Shown: positions 50,280 to 59,249 of the stretch, piece after piece | Layout of the letters: each line of letters opens with the position of its first letter | Position numbering within the stretch: position 1 is the stretch's first letter | Notes under the pieces: generated by a model | What the model was told of the DNA's origin: nothing | The model's database searches: none | The model's input: only the letters and a program-made list of their open reading frames with translations | Position numbers and translations under genes: made by a program | DNA from: Candidatus Rifleibacteriota bacterium | GTDB taxonomy: Bacteria; Muiribacteriota; Ozemobacteria; Ozemobacterales; Ozemobacteraceae | DNA: 63,932 nucleotides | Direction of reading: 5' to 3' | Assembly (NCBI GenBank): GCA_018818125.1 | Contig: JAHISQ010000151.1 | Location: forward strand, 1 to 63,932

Positions 50280-52064
50280 ATGTCCAGAGATCAGATACAA
50301 AAAGTAATAGGAATCGATATCGGAAGCTCTTCAATCAAGGCCGTGGCCCTTGGCATTGAAGGTGGTCAACTGAGCTGCCTTGGCATCAAGGTTAACAAGT
50401 TTCAGCATGGAATAGAGATTACCGATGGTATTCTGGCCGAGAATCTCAAGGAGATCATCGGTTCTTTTAAAAATATCACCCAGAATGTCGTGTTAATAGC
50501 TTCTGATCGAGAAATACAACTGCGGTTTCTGACCAAGCCAGCGATGGATAGAAATACTCTCGACATGGTCATGAAAAATGAGATGAAGGTAGGAGATTCC
50601 GAGGGAGAAGAAAAGTCTGCAACAGCTAAATTCTACTCGGTAGTCGGAGAGCAGGAAAACGAAAACGCCAGAGAATATCATATATTATCGCTATCCTGTC
50701 CGTTTGCGTATCTGCGCAAGCATGAAGCCCTTGTAAAAAAGGCTGGCGGAACTCTTATCGGGATGTATCCTTCATCTGTAGCGATAAGAGAATGTATGAT
50801 GACCAATTATGAGGATGAAATTTCGGGTCAACCGTTACCCCATCTGATCGCACTGCTGAATTTCGGTGCAGATCAGAACCAGATTACGGTCTGTGATGGT
50901 GGAGTTTTAAAGCTGGCGCGCAGCTTTCCTCTTGCCGGAGAAGATCTGACCAAAGCTTTGATTGGCAGCTACAAAACACCGGATGGCGTTTTCGAGTTCG
51001 ATCGAAATATGGCAGAGGACTATAAAACGGCAATTGGCATACTCTCACATCAGGAAGCGATGTCATACTCTGATGGTGCCGTTGAAGTAAAGATTTCGCA
51101 GATGATTGAGCGAAATTTTGAGAGAATGACTCAAAAAATGCGGCTTTCACTTGATTATTTCAAGGGTCAGATGAAAGTGCAGGTTGCCAGAGCTCTAATT
51201 TATGGTGGTGGTGCAAATATGCATGGCATCATAGAAAAGCTCAAGGATGCGCTCATGGTGGAGCACATAGCCGAATTTTTACCTTTGAACAAAATTAGAT
51301 ATGCGCCTGTCGAAGCAGCAGAAGACCCCTCTCCCGATGTCTTAAGCGCCCTGCCCTTTGCGGTTGGTTGCGCAATTTGTGCATTCAGGGAAGATCAGTC
51401 GCTGAATCTCGTGTCAGCAATAAAAAGGGATTACTCAAAAATAGTCCGCAAAGTTTTGCTGACGGCTGTTCCTTTTGTGTTTGCTTTCTTTGCTGCTCTG
51501 GTTCTGCCTGCTTTTTATGGCTGGCAGGTTGTGTATCCGGAAAAGTTCGAAGCTGTAGAGCTTAGAGAAAAGTATGCAGTGCTTTCTGATGAATTCAGCA
51601 AGGTGGAAGCCTATAAAAAGCAGCATGATCAGCTGGTAAAAACAAAAATTGACTGGAAAATAAGATCTGCCTTCATTAAAAAAGTTATTAACGGAAGAAT
51701 GTTCTGGTCTGATCTGCTGATCAAATTGGAAGCAATTTTACCGGCTGAAATCTGGATAACCCAGATGTCTGCCGGTGATATGGCTAATGCCGGAACACAG
51801 AACAACAGCTATTCGCAGTCTAATGGCGAAGAGCAGGTAAAAGCCAAACCCTCTTCTTCAAAAGTCGCGATAAAGGGGCGCAGTTACTCGCATCAGGCAA
51901 TATCTCAGTTTGTAAAAGCACTCGAAACCTCCAAACTATTTCGCAACATAAAGTGGGAAGGCAATGTCAAAGACAGCGAAAAGAAGCTTGAGGAAATCCA
52001 GTTTTCTCTGACATTTACCGTAAGTAAATCAGTCCTTAGAAAAGAGAGGAACGCGGGATTATGA
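50280..52064 (+). CDS. PilM-PilN fusion protein
   Basis: 594 residues. Residues 1-365 are PilM, an actin-like ATP-binding protein (KVIGIDIGSSSIKAVALG, then ALLNFGADQNQITVCDGGVL, YGGGANMHGIIEKL). Residues about 385-594 are PilN: one membrane helix (VPFVFAFFAALVLPAFYGW, about 400-418), a coiled coil (AVELREKYAVLSDEFSKVEA) and a periplasmic ferredoxin-like domain (FWSDLLIKLEAILPAEIWIT). PilM and PilN are usually separate; PilM binds the N-terminus of PilN, so fusion keeps them in fixed 1:1 ratio. Overlaps pilO by 4 bases. Confidence 0.92.
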   Translation: MSRDQIQKVIGIDIGSSSIKAVALGIEGGQLSCLGIKVNKFQHGIEITDGILAENLKEIIGSFKNITQNVVLIASDREIQLRFLTKPAMDRNTLDMVMKNEMKVGDSEGEEKSATAKFYSVVGEQENENAREYHILSLSCPFAYLRKHEALVKKAGGTLIGMYPSSVAIRECMMTNYEDEISGQPLPHLIALLNFGADQNQITVCDGGVLKLARSFPLAGEDLTKALIGSYKTPDGVFEFDRNMAEDYKTAIGILSHQEAMSYSDGAVEVKISQMIERNFERMTQKMRLSLDYFKGQMKVQVARALIYGGGANMHGIIEKLKDALMVEHIAEFLPLNKIRYAPVEAAEDPSPDVLSALPFAVGCAICAFREDQSLNLVSAIKRDYSKIVRKVLLTAVPFVFAFFAALVLPAFYGWQVVYPEKFEAVELREKYAVLSDEFSKVEAYKKQHDQLVKTKIDWKIRSAFIKKVINGRMFWSDLLIKLEAILPAEIWITQMSAGDMANAGTQNNSYSQSNGEEQVKAKPSSSKVAIKGRSYSHQAISQFVKALETSKLFRNIKWEGNVKDSEKKLEEIQFSLTFTVSKSVLRKERNAGL

Positions 52065-52621
52065 ACCGGTTAATTGCAGCTGCAGCCATTATCTCAATAA
52101 TCCTGGTTGGCTACGACTATTTTCAGATCAAGCCTGGACGTAACGCAGCCATATATGCACAGCGCGACGCCAACACCAAGCTTCAGGCTGACCTGGATAC
52201 CGCTTTAAAAGCCAAAAGTGAAATAGAAGCGGTTAGCAGCGAAATCGAGGAATTGAAAAAACAGACGGCTGAACTGCTGCAAAAATTGCCGCAGAAGGAA
52301 GAGGCCGGCACACTGCTCGAGCAGATAACCAAAATAACTACCGGCAAGGGCTTCTCGATGGAAAAAGTTACTCCCGGAGCAACACGTCTGGCCGAAGCAA
52401 CTATCAAGGCCGACAATGATTCCGGCAAAGTCGTTTATACAGAGATAGAAATCAATATTGAGATGCAGTCAACCTTCAAGGAGCTTGGCAAGTATCTTGA
52501 AAGTATCGAGCAATTACCGAGGCTGGTAGATGTAACCGGATTCAAAAGTAAACCTCTTGACGAAGGAAACCGCCTGGTTTCACAGATGAACGTTAAAACA
52601 TACGTTTACGGAGGCGAATGA
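52061..52621 (+). CDS. pilO: Type IV pilus alignment protein PilO
   Basis: 186 residues: a membrane helix at the N-terminus (LIAAAAIISIILVGYDYF), a coiled coil (about 30-85; KAKSEIEAVSSEIEELKKQT) and the ferredoxin-like domain (LLEQITKITTGKGFSMEKVT, STFKELGKYLESIEQLPRLV). Partner of PilN in the inner-membrane alignment complex. Both ends overlap the neighbours by 4 bases. Confidence 0.92.
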   Translation: MNRLIAAAAIISIILVGYDYFQIKPGRNAAIYAQRDANTKLQADLDTALKAKSEIEAVSSEIEELKKQTAELLQKLPQKEEAGTLLEQITKITTGKGFSMEKVTPGATRLAEATIKADNDSGKVVYTEIEINIEMQSTFKELGKYLESIEQLPRLVDVTGFKSKPLDEGNRLVSQMNVKTYVYGGE

Positions 52622-53109
52622 TGCCAGAAAAAATGCAATATAGATTTCTGGTGTTCGCATGTCTGATGGTCATGTTTTTTCTGGGCGCACAAAATATGTC
52701 TGCTCAGGATGCAACCTCTTTCGGAATGACTGGCGGCGGAGAAAACAGTGAAGAAAAGGTGATTATCATCAAGGATGATCCCGATGATACCAGCAGATGG
52801 GCAAAAATCAGGGATATTTTTCAGTCATCAGCGAGCAAGAAAGAAGCTGCAGAGTCGCAGCAACTGAAAGACCAGATCATCGAACAGGATAGTATTGGGA
52901 CAGACGGCAAAAAAATCGATAAGCCAAATATTATGCCGCAGTTAACTGGAATTATGAGCAGCGGCAAAAATGATACTTCAGCATTAGTGAATGGCTACAT
53001 AGTAAAAAAGGGTGATTTTATCGATGGTTACACAGTGAAAAAGATTGCCAGTAATTCGGTTATCCTCGAAAAAAATGGTAAGGAGTACGTCCTTTATGTT
53101 CAGCAATAG
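52618..53109 (+). CDS. pilP: PilP/GspC-HR-like periplasmic protein
   Basis: 163 residues, with a signal peptide or anchor (core FLVFACLMVMFFLGA, then MSAQD). Residues about 40-115 are charged and probably unstructured. Residues about 118-163 form a small beta domain (ALVNGYIVKKGDFIDGYTVK then KIASNSVILEKNGKEYVLYV) that matches the homology region of GspC/PilP: the sequence runs G-x-x-V-x-x-G-D-x-I-x-G-Y-x-V. This domain contacts the secretin N0. ATG 52618 or 52621 (the second is better spaced from GGAGG). No lipobox, unlike classical PilP. Confidence 0.83.
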   Translation: MMPEKMQYRFLVFACLMVMFFLGAQNMSAQDATSFGMTGGGENSEEKVIIIKDDPDDTSRWAKIRDIFQSSASKKEAAESQQLKDQIIEQDSIGTDGKKIDKPNIMPQLTGIMSSGKNDTSALVNGYIVKKGDFIDGYTVKKIASNSVILEKNGKEYVLYVQQ

Positions 53110-55561
53110 ATTCTCAGGGAAATTTAAGTCCATACTTGCGGTGTTGATCCTGGCGCCTCTGTGTGCTTATGCTTCAGGCGTCAGAACAGTCAGCTTTCAC
53201 CGCAAAGTGCTCGACCGGATTTCGGTACTTTATCTTATGGGCAATGATATGGAAAAATCTATTGTAGTTCAAAGAAAAGCCATGAAACCGCAATATCAAA
53301 CTGATATCTCAGCTGATACCAGAAAAGATGTTGATGAGTTGATCAAGCTCCTCAAAGAAATCAAAGCAAACAAAGAAGCAGAAAACTGGCAAAACGAGTT
53401 TGCCAGTTTGTCAGGAGAAACTGAATCAGCGATTACTGGCAAAGATGCAGTCCCTGAGATTGTCGAAAAAGCTGTAGAATCAGAGACACCTGGGGACCAG
53501 GAAAATGAAAAAGTCACTCCTGTTGAAACCCAGGAGCCAGTTATCTCAGACGAAACGAAAGTTGTTAAAATTGAGCGTTCAGCCGGAACGCCATTTTCCC
53601 GCCAACTCCCTGACTCTTTCAGACTTAGAGTCAGAACAGATGATTACACTGAGGCTCCACCGATAAGTTCAGATGAGCCAGAAAAGCAGGTTGAAGAAAA
53701 AACAGAACCAGCTCCAGAAGCAAGTGAAGTTGAAAGTCAGGCTCCGTTAGAATCAGAAAAAGAAAAACCACAGGAAATTGAGCCAGATAAAAGCCTGGAG
53801 CCTGCTATCACGCCAGAAGACACTGCTTCTTCAGACAGCGGAAAAAGCACTCTGAAGCAATTGCTTAAAGACAGGCTGGTGCGGGCAAAATTAAGAAATG
53901 AAGAACTGAAAGCCGACAGACTTGCTCTCCGAGAAGCTGAAAAACAGGCGGCTGAACAGAAAACTGAGTCTGAATCAAAACCCAAGACTGAACCTAAAGC
54001 TGAGGCCAAAGCCGAACCTAAAGCTGAGCCCAAGACTGAACCCGTAGCTGAAATTAAAGCTGAGCCTAAGACTAAACCCATAGCTGAAACAAAGATTGTA
54101 CAGCCCGCTTCGAAACAGCAGGTAGTTAAGAAAAGCGCCGAACCGGCTGTAACCGAATTCCAGATAGCCAGAGAAGTGGAAAAAACAGAAAAAGTCAAAG
54201 CTTCGCCGAAAATCGAACCAGAAGTTAAGCCAGAACTGGAATACAAAGCTCCACCATCTGTCCAGGAAGCGCCAGAAAGACCACGACTGATTCAGAACCC
54301 CACTGAACTTGCGGCGGCCGAGGCTAGACTCGCCCAGAGAATCAGCAGAATAGAAGAACTCAGGGCTGAACCCATAGCTGAAAGCACTGCCACCAAACAA
54401 CCCGAAGAAACTGAAGCTGCGGTTAAGACATCCGACTCAGCAGTGGCTGAAGCCCGGCCCCTGACGAAAAGACCCAAAAAAGCAAAACCGCAGACAAAAC
54501 AACGCGAGACAAGTCAGCCAGAAAGACAGGTGGCTCAGAAAAAAGCAAAAGCAGAAAAGCTGGCTGCTAAAACCCAGGAAGAAGAATGGATGCCGGATTA
54601 CAAACTGCATAAAGAAAAACGTTCCGCTACCCAGGCACCTAAAAAAGACGGAACAGAGGAGTATCGTCACTCGAAGCCTTTGTTTCCAGATGCAGCAGAT
54701 GGAGCTGTTTCTGCACCGCAGCCCGGCAAGTCAGTAATCATTTCTTCGTCTCCTGATGTAAACCAGCTCAAAGCTCTTTCTGACACCAAAGTTTCACTTA
54801 ATTTCAGAGATGCCGATCTGGCCGATATTGTGCGCATGCTGGCCTCTAAAGGCAATTTGAATATTGTCAGCAGAAACCCGATTAAAGGCAAAACCACGGT
54901 TAATTTTGACAACATCCATGTGGGAATGGCAATCGATATCATCTTGCGAACGAATGACTACCTGTATGAGATCAAAGATGGCGTTCTCTGGATATTCAGC
55001 CGCGGCGAAGAACCAGTGGAGACCAAAGTGTTTTTTGTTCGTAACGCTGTGGCAGCCAACATATTACCAATGATTCAACAGGCATTAGGTCAGACACCCG
55101 ACTTATTGCAAAGAGAGACCGGATCCTCAGACTCCGCTGCTTCGACAGGTGTCAGCACTGACAACACCACTTCTTCGGACACAACCGGCGGCAACTCAAT
55201 GATGGGAACAGGCGCGGCTGCGCAAGGCTCCAACATGGGAGGCATGTCTGATTCGAGTTCTGGTTCTTCCAGTTCAACTGCAAACTCGTACAGGGGCAAT
55301 GTATATCTCGACGAAAGATCCAATTCACTTATCGTCACCGCTCCACATTCAAAACTGAACGAAATCTCCAAACTGATTGAGGTTTATGACTCACGAAGCT
55401 CTACGCTCCTCGAAGAGAGAGTCTTCAAACTTATGCATATCGATAAGAAAACCCTCGAAGATGCAATAAAAATGGTTGTGCCGAGTTTTGATCCGGCTAA
55501 ACAAATGTTTGAAGTACAGCGTTCGTCTCAGGGAACATCAGGTGGAAAGGGAAAATTATGA
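53096..55561 (+). CDS. pilQ: Secretin PilQ, N-terminal part (N0, N1 and start of a third domain)
   Basis: 821 residues from ATG 53096 (AAGGAG upstream; the frame opens at 53045). Signal peptide ends near CAYAS. Residues about 90-560 are low-complexity Glu/Lys/Pro/Ala (AEPKAEPKTEPVAEIKAEPK), where PilQ usually has AMIN domains. N0/STN domain at about 565-640 (VSLNFRDADLADIVRMLASK), N1 at about 645-772 (FFVRNAVAANILPMIQQALG, interrupted by a Ser/Thr/Gly loop, then RSNSLIVTAPHSKLNEISKL). A third domain begins (ERVFKLMHIDKKTLEDAIKM, SFDPAKQMFEV), but the frame stops at TGA 55559 in its middle. The rest of the domain and the pore are in the next frame. Confidence 0.88.
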   Translation: MFSNRFSGKFKSILAVLILAPLCAYASGVRTVSFHRKVLDRISVLYLMGNDMEKSIVVQRKAMKPQYQTDISADTRKDVDELIKLLKEIKANKEAENWQNEFASLSGETESAITGKDAVPEIVEKAVESETPGDQENEKVTPVETQEPVISDETKVVKIERSAGTPFSRQLPDSFRLRVRTDDYTEAPPISSDEPEKQVEEKTEPAPEASEVESQAPLESEKEKPQEIEPDKSLEPAITPEDTASSDSGKSTLKQLLKDRLVRAKLRNEELKADRLALREAEKQAAEQKTESESKPKTEPKAEAKAEPKAEPKTEPVAEIKAEPKTKPIAETKIVQPASKQQVVKKSAEPAVTEFQIAREVEKTEKVKASPKIEPEVKPELEYKAPPSVQEAPERPRLIQNPTELAAAEARLAQRISRIEELRAEPIAESTATKQPEETEAAVKTSDSAVAEARPLTKRPKKAKPQTKQRETSQPERQVAQKKAKAEKLAAKTQEEEWMPDYKLHKEKRSATQAPKKDGTEEYRHSKPLFPDAADGAVSAPQPGKSVIISSSPDVNQLKALSDTKVSLNFRDADLADIVRMLASKGNLNIVSRNPIKGKTTVNFDNIHVGMAIDIILRTNDYLYEIKDGVLWIFSRGEEPVETKVFFVRNAVAANILPMIQQALGQTPDLLQRETGSSDSAASTGVSTDNTTSSDTTGGNSMMGTGAAAQGSNMGGMSDSSSGSSSSTANSYRGNVYLDERSNSLIVTAPHSKLNEISKLIEVYDSRSSTLLEERVFKLMHIDKKTLEDAIKMVVPSFDPAKQMFEVQRSSQGTSGGKGKL

Positions 55562-56631
55562 ATATCATGTTAAGGTATCCAAATGCTGTCATTTCGACTG
55601 CGAGACGAAGCCGAAGCAGGAGAAATCTCTACTGCCAGAAATCATTGGGTTACCCCGGGCTATTGAGATGTTACATGTTAAGAGTGTTATGCCTGGTGAT
55701 TCTATGTCTTACCGCAACGATGCCGGTCTGGGCCCAGGCGCAAGGGCAAGCTGCAGGCCAGTCCGCTGGTCAATCCGGCGGAGGGTCTATTTCTCCAGAA
55801 GTAACATTGGTAATCAGAGAAACACCAGCGAACCTGGATAAAATCGAGCAGCTGATAAAAACGCTCGATATTCCACCCCGACAGGTTTTTATCGAGGCTC
55901 ATATTTTTGATATTTCACTTGATAATCAGAATTCAACCGGCGTTGACTGGTCGGCGCTGATGACCCAACTGGGCAGAGACACTCCGCTCTGGCAGTATGA
56001 CAGCACAGTCTTGGGCGCAGCCGCCAGCAATGCAACCTTCAAATTCGGCAGCCTGAGCAGCGAGCATTTCAGCATTCTGATGCGCAGTCTCAAAACAAAT
56101 AACAAAGCACGTTCACTTTCCAACCCTAGGGTAACTACTCTTAGCGGTCAGCAGGCAAATATTTCGATTTCTCAGAAGGTTCCATATTTTGACAGCAATA
56201 CAATTGACACAACCGGCGGACAGCAGAGAACTGAGCGTAAGACCCTGTTCGAAGACATACCGATAAGTCTTGATGTAACCCCTATAATATATGACAATGA
56301 AACCATCAGACTAAATGTTACTCCTACGATTACTTCACTTAGATCGTTCGTTGACGGTGTTCCGTGGACAGAGAAGAGATCTGCAACAACCAATCTGTTC
56401 GTAAAAGATGGCGAAACCATCATTCTTGGTGGCCTGATCACCGAGAACCGGTCTGAAGACAAAAACACTGTACCTTTCTTCGATAAAATTCCTTTGGCCC
56501 GCAAGCTGTTTTCACGCAAAGACAAGACGATCAAGAGATCAGAGCTGGTTGTTTTTATAACTCCGCACATCATTACCAGCGGTCCTATACCGGCCGAAAT
56601 GAGGCCGAAAATTGCCGGAGGTGAATTATGA
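55558..56631 (+). CDS. pilQ: Secretin PilQ, C-terminal part (end of third N-domain plus secretin pore)
   Basis: 357 residues from ATG 55558 (4-base ATGA overlap with the first half), or 318 from ATG 55675. The later start gives a good signal peptide (MLRVLCLVILCLTATMPVWA). Then a Gln/Gly/Ala/Ser linker and VTLVIRETPANLDKIEQLIK, the missing last strand and helix of the third N-domain. The secretin domain follows (RQVFIEAHIFDISLDNQNST, LSNPRVTTLSGQQANISISQ, VKDGETIILGGLITENRSED, VPFFDKIPLARKLFSRKDKT, ELVVFITPHIIT). All pore signatures are intact. Residues 8-30 of the longer form come from a REP-like hairpin. Either a true two-part secretin or a gene broken by insertion. Confidence 0.87.
   Translation: MNIMLRYPNAVISTARRSRSRRNLYCQKSLGYPGLLRCYMLRVLCLVILCLTATMPVWAQAQGQAAGQSAGQSGGGSISPEVTLVIRETPANLDKIEQLIKTLDIPPRQVFIEAHIFDISLDNQNSTGVDWSALMTQLGRDTPLWQYDSTVLGAAASNATFKFGSLSSEHFSILMRSLKTNNKARSLSNPRVTTLSGQQANISISQKVPYFDSNTIDTTGGQQRTERKTLFEDIPISLDVTPIIYDNETIRLNVTPTITSLRSFVDGVPWTEKRSATTNLFVKDGETIILGGLITENRSEDKNTVPFFDKIPLARKLFSRKDKTIKRSELVVFITPHIITSGPIPAEMRPKIAGGEL
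55591..55626 (+). repeat. REP-like hairpin at the break in pilQ
   Basis: ATTTCGACTGC (55591-55601) and GCAGGAGAAAT (55616-55626) form an 11-bp imperfect palindrome (two mismatches) with a 14-base loop. The surrounding text, GTCATTTCGAC ... GGAGAAATCTCT, is of the widespread GTCATTTCGA/GAGAAATCTC type of dispersed intergenic repeats. It lies directly after the stop of the first pilQ half. No second copy was seen in this window. Confidence 0.6.
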
Positions 56632-57239
56632 GAAAATTCAACAAGGTCTTTGCCCTGCTGTTATTCTTTATTCTAGCCAATCTGGCCGGTTGCCAGAACT
56701 CTCCTGGCTCAATTTTCTCGCCTGCTTCAGAGCTTTTTGTCTCCAAGGTTGAACCGGCGTTCCTGCAGCCCGTATCAAAAAGCTCTTCTGGAGAAGACAG
56801 TTCAAGCAGCTCTGCTCCGACATTATCTCCTCTGGTTTTGTCTTTTAGCGTATCTAACGGGGTTTCCTGCTTTCTCAGCTCTTATGCAGTCAGATATTAC
56901 ACAACTGATGGCAAGTCACTGAACAGCGGAAAATTCGATCATTCTGGCGCGATATCTTTATTTGTGAAGGCTCCGGAAGTAACCTGGACTTCTACAGCAG
57001 CTGATTCGCAGGATTCCAGCTCAGAAAGCACAGCAAGCACAGTCAACCAGACATCCATCGACATTTTCCAGGGCGCAATATATTCATATATGACCAAAAA
57101 TAATACTGCGGTAACTGATGATATTTCGCCAGTCATCGCCAAAATCGAATTTGCCGGCAGAGATATTAACGACAAAGACATCAGTGCTGCTGCACAGGTA
57201 AACCTGGTCACAACGGTCAAGGAAGAAGAATCAAACTAA
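56628..57239 (+). CDS. Lipoprotein of the pilus operon, unknown function
   Basis: 203 residues, signal peptide with lipobox LAGC (Cys at about 22). After a Ser-rich linker (SKSSSGEDSSSSSAP) comes a beta-rich domain (LSPLVLSFSVSNGVSCFLSS, AVRYYTTDGKSLNSG, YLFVKAPE-like strand, KIEFAGRDINDKDISAAAQV) resembling an immunoglobulin-like fold. Starts 4 bases inside pilQ with GGAGGTG upstream. It could help secretin assembly, as pilotins do, but no pilotin family is recognised. Confidence 0.83.
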   Translation: MRKFNKVFALLLFFILANLAGCQNSPGSIFSPASELFVSKVEPAFLQPVSKSSSGEDSSSSSAPTLSPLVLSFSVSNGVSCFLSSYAVRYYTTDGKSLNSGKFDHSGAISLFVKAPEVTWTSTAADSQDSSSESTASTVNQTSIDIFQGAIYSYMTKNNTAVTDDISPVIAKIEFAGRDINDKDISAAAQVNLVTTVKEEESN

Positions 57240-57290
57240 TGATCATTATGATAATAACCAGTCTGAAGATGAATATTCTGGAGGCGGAAA

Positions 57291-59249
57291 ATGCGAGCTA
57301 AAACAACAGTTTTACTGTCTCTTATTGCCTTGCTGTTTATGATTATGCTTGGTTGCAGTTCCGGTGGCGACGGACCTGCCAGAGGAGTCTGGATTGGCAT
57401 GCCAAACGCGACTCTGCCGGCTGGATTTTCGACAATGGCCGGGATGATCGTCGATTCAAATGGTCTGCCGGCGCAAAATGTCGCGGTCAATCTGCTGTCG
57501 GGTTCGCTGCTAATAGCCTCAACGACAACAGATGTTGATGGCCGTTATCAACTTGTTGCTCAAACCGGCACATATACGGTATCCGTTGTCAAAGATGGCT
57601 ATGCAACGGTTGAACAGAGTGTCAGCCTCGTTGCCGATGAAATTGCTGCTTTTAACACGGTAATAAGCTCAACAATTGGTATAATCTCAGGCGAGATAAC
57701 CAGCCAGAAAACAGGTGAATACCTTGCGGGAGTCTCTCTTAAAGTTGAGTCGGTGACAACCCCACTTTTAGAGATCAATCCGATTATAACTGAAGCCACC
57801 GGCACTTATCGCTTTACCCTGCCACCTGGTAGTTATAAATTAACCGCCACGCTTTCTGGCTATGCCTCGCAAAGCGTTGACATTACGTTAGCTGCCCTGC
57901 AGACCGTGAAACAAAATTTTGCGTTGTCTCGAACCTCCAGCGTGGTTTTTGGCCGAATTACCGATCAGGCTCAAAATCCACAGAAGGATGCATTTGTTCG
58001 TTTCGTCTCTGCCGATGGAACAAAGCCTGGAGCTGAGGTTACCACCGGCGACAACGGGCAGTATTCATTCAATCTTATGGCCGGCACTTTTAACATAACC
58101 GTCATCAAAAGCGGTTTTAACAAACATGAATCCAGCGTTGCGGTCGTTGTCGATACCGAAATCAACCGGGATATTGAGCTGATTCCTCCTTCTACACCGG
58201 TAAATTTAATCGGAACTGTATTACTAAACACCACCGACGAACCACTCGCTAATATTCCTGTTAACCTGGTAAGAGATGGCGAACTTCTGGCGTCTTCGCT
58301 TACCACTTCAGAAGGAAAATTCATCTTTCAGGAATATACAGCTGGCATGTATTACATTGGCCTTGCTGATAATTCTGTGAGTTACAACCCGGCAACTTAT
58401 GTAGTTCACATTCTTAATGACGGAACTCTCTCGCCTGAGGCACCGAATCTTTATCTGTCGGCAAAGATAATGGGTGAAGACGATAGTCTGGTTTACCATA
58501 AATTAGCCACCGGCACTGTTTATGATATGTTCACCAAAGCACCCATGCAGTATGTAACCTGCTCTATCAAGGGAGTTGGCAGCACTGTAACCGATCTGAA
58601 AGGTTATTTCGAATTCAAGAATCTCTTGCCCGGCAGCTATGAACTAAGTTTGGCTCGTAATGGCTGGTCTACTCTGACAACCAACTTTACAGTTAGAATC
58701 ACTGCTGCCGATCCTACCAAAACCGAAATTTTGCCGGCAGATCTGACATTTACCATGTCGCAAAGTCCTGAAATAGACCGCGGCTCAGTCGCCGGACGCT
58801 ATGTTGATGAGACAACCGGTGCTGGAGAGAATGATCTTATTGTAAGAATATACACATTCAGAGAGGTAACTAAAACCATTACCATCGGAGGCGTAGACAA
58901 GGAGGTAACCGAATGGACTCTTTTCTCACCGACTCCTGGCTCAGTGGTCAGCACAAAAACCGGCAATGGTGCCCTGGACTTCGATACTGCCGGTTCATTC
59001 AGGCTTGAGCACATTGAACCTTCGACGTTGCCAAAAGAGAACCCGGCTGATGAAATAGCTGGATATCTCGTTTATGTTGGAGATGGCTATTCAACGCTGA
59101 GTACTGTGGCATCTAGCTGGAATGGAAATGGGTATGACTGGTGGCTGCCAGACCCCAACACTGTTGGTGTAAAGCACATCTGGAGCTATGTTAAGGTCAA
59201 ACCGAACACAACCACCTACCTGCACAACTACGATCAGCCTAACGAGTAA
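57291..59249 (+). CDS. Lipoprotein with multiple carboxypeptidase-regulatory-like (Ig-fold) repeats
   Basis: 652 residues, lipobox MLGC (Cys at about 22). Four to six repeats of about 85 residues of the CarboxypepD_reg/SdrD-B type: GMIVDSNGLPAQNVAVNLLS ... DVDGRYQLVAQTGTYTVSVV; GEITSQKTGEYLAGVSLKVE; GRITDQAQNPQKDAFVRFVS ... GQYSFNLMAGTFNITVIKSG; GTVLLNTTDEPLANIPVNLV; GTVYDMFTKAPMQYVTCSIK. The last 150 residues are different and rich in Trp and Asn. GGAGG precedes ATG 57291. Such repeats form stiff stalks on surface proteins. Its position at the end of the pilM-Q operon suggests a pilus-linked or exported surface protein. Ends 11 bases inside the convergent gene. Confidence 0.87.
   Translation: MRAKTTVLLSLIALLFMIMLGCSSGGDGPARGVWIGMPNATLPAGFSTMAGMIVDSNGLPAQNVAVNLLSGSLLIASTTTDVDGRYQLVAQTGTYTVSVVKDGYATVEQSVSLVADEIAAFNTVISSTIGIISGEITSQKTGEYLAGVSLKVESVTTPLLEINPIITEATGTYRFTLPPGSYKLTATLSGYASQSVDITLAALQTVKQNFALSRTSSVVFGRITDQAQNPQKDAFVRFVSADGTKPGAEVTTGDNGQYSFNLMAGTFNITVIKSGFNKHESSVAVVVDTEINRDIELIPPSTPVNLIGTVLLNTTDEPLANIPVNLVRDGELLASSLTTSEGKFIFQEYTAGMYYIGLADNSVSYNPATYVVHILNDGTLSPEAPNLYLSAKIMGEDDSLVYHKLATGTVYDMFTKAPMQYVTCSIKGVGSTVTDLKGYFEFKNLLPGSYELSLARNGWSTLTTNFTVRITAADPTKTEILPADLTFTMSQSPEIDRGSVAGRYVDETTGAGENDLIVRIYTFREVTKTITIGGVDKEVTEWTLFSPTPGSVVSTKTGNGALDFDTAGSFRLEHIEPSTLPKENPADEIAGYLVYVGDGYSTLSTVASSWNGNGYDWWLPDPNTVGVKHIWSYVKVKPNTTTYLHNYDQPNE

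Noticed and set aside
53737..54246. Minus-strand frame of 169 residues, Ser/Ala/Gly-rich, opposite pilQ
   Set aside because: Mirror image of the Glu/Lys/Pro low-complexity region of PilQ.
53096..54720. Repeated short words in the low-complexity part of pilQ considered as a CRISPR or satellite
   Set aside because: The repeats are irregular, in frame and encode Glu/Lys/Pro/Ala; spacing is not constant and there are no unique spacers.
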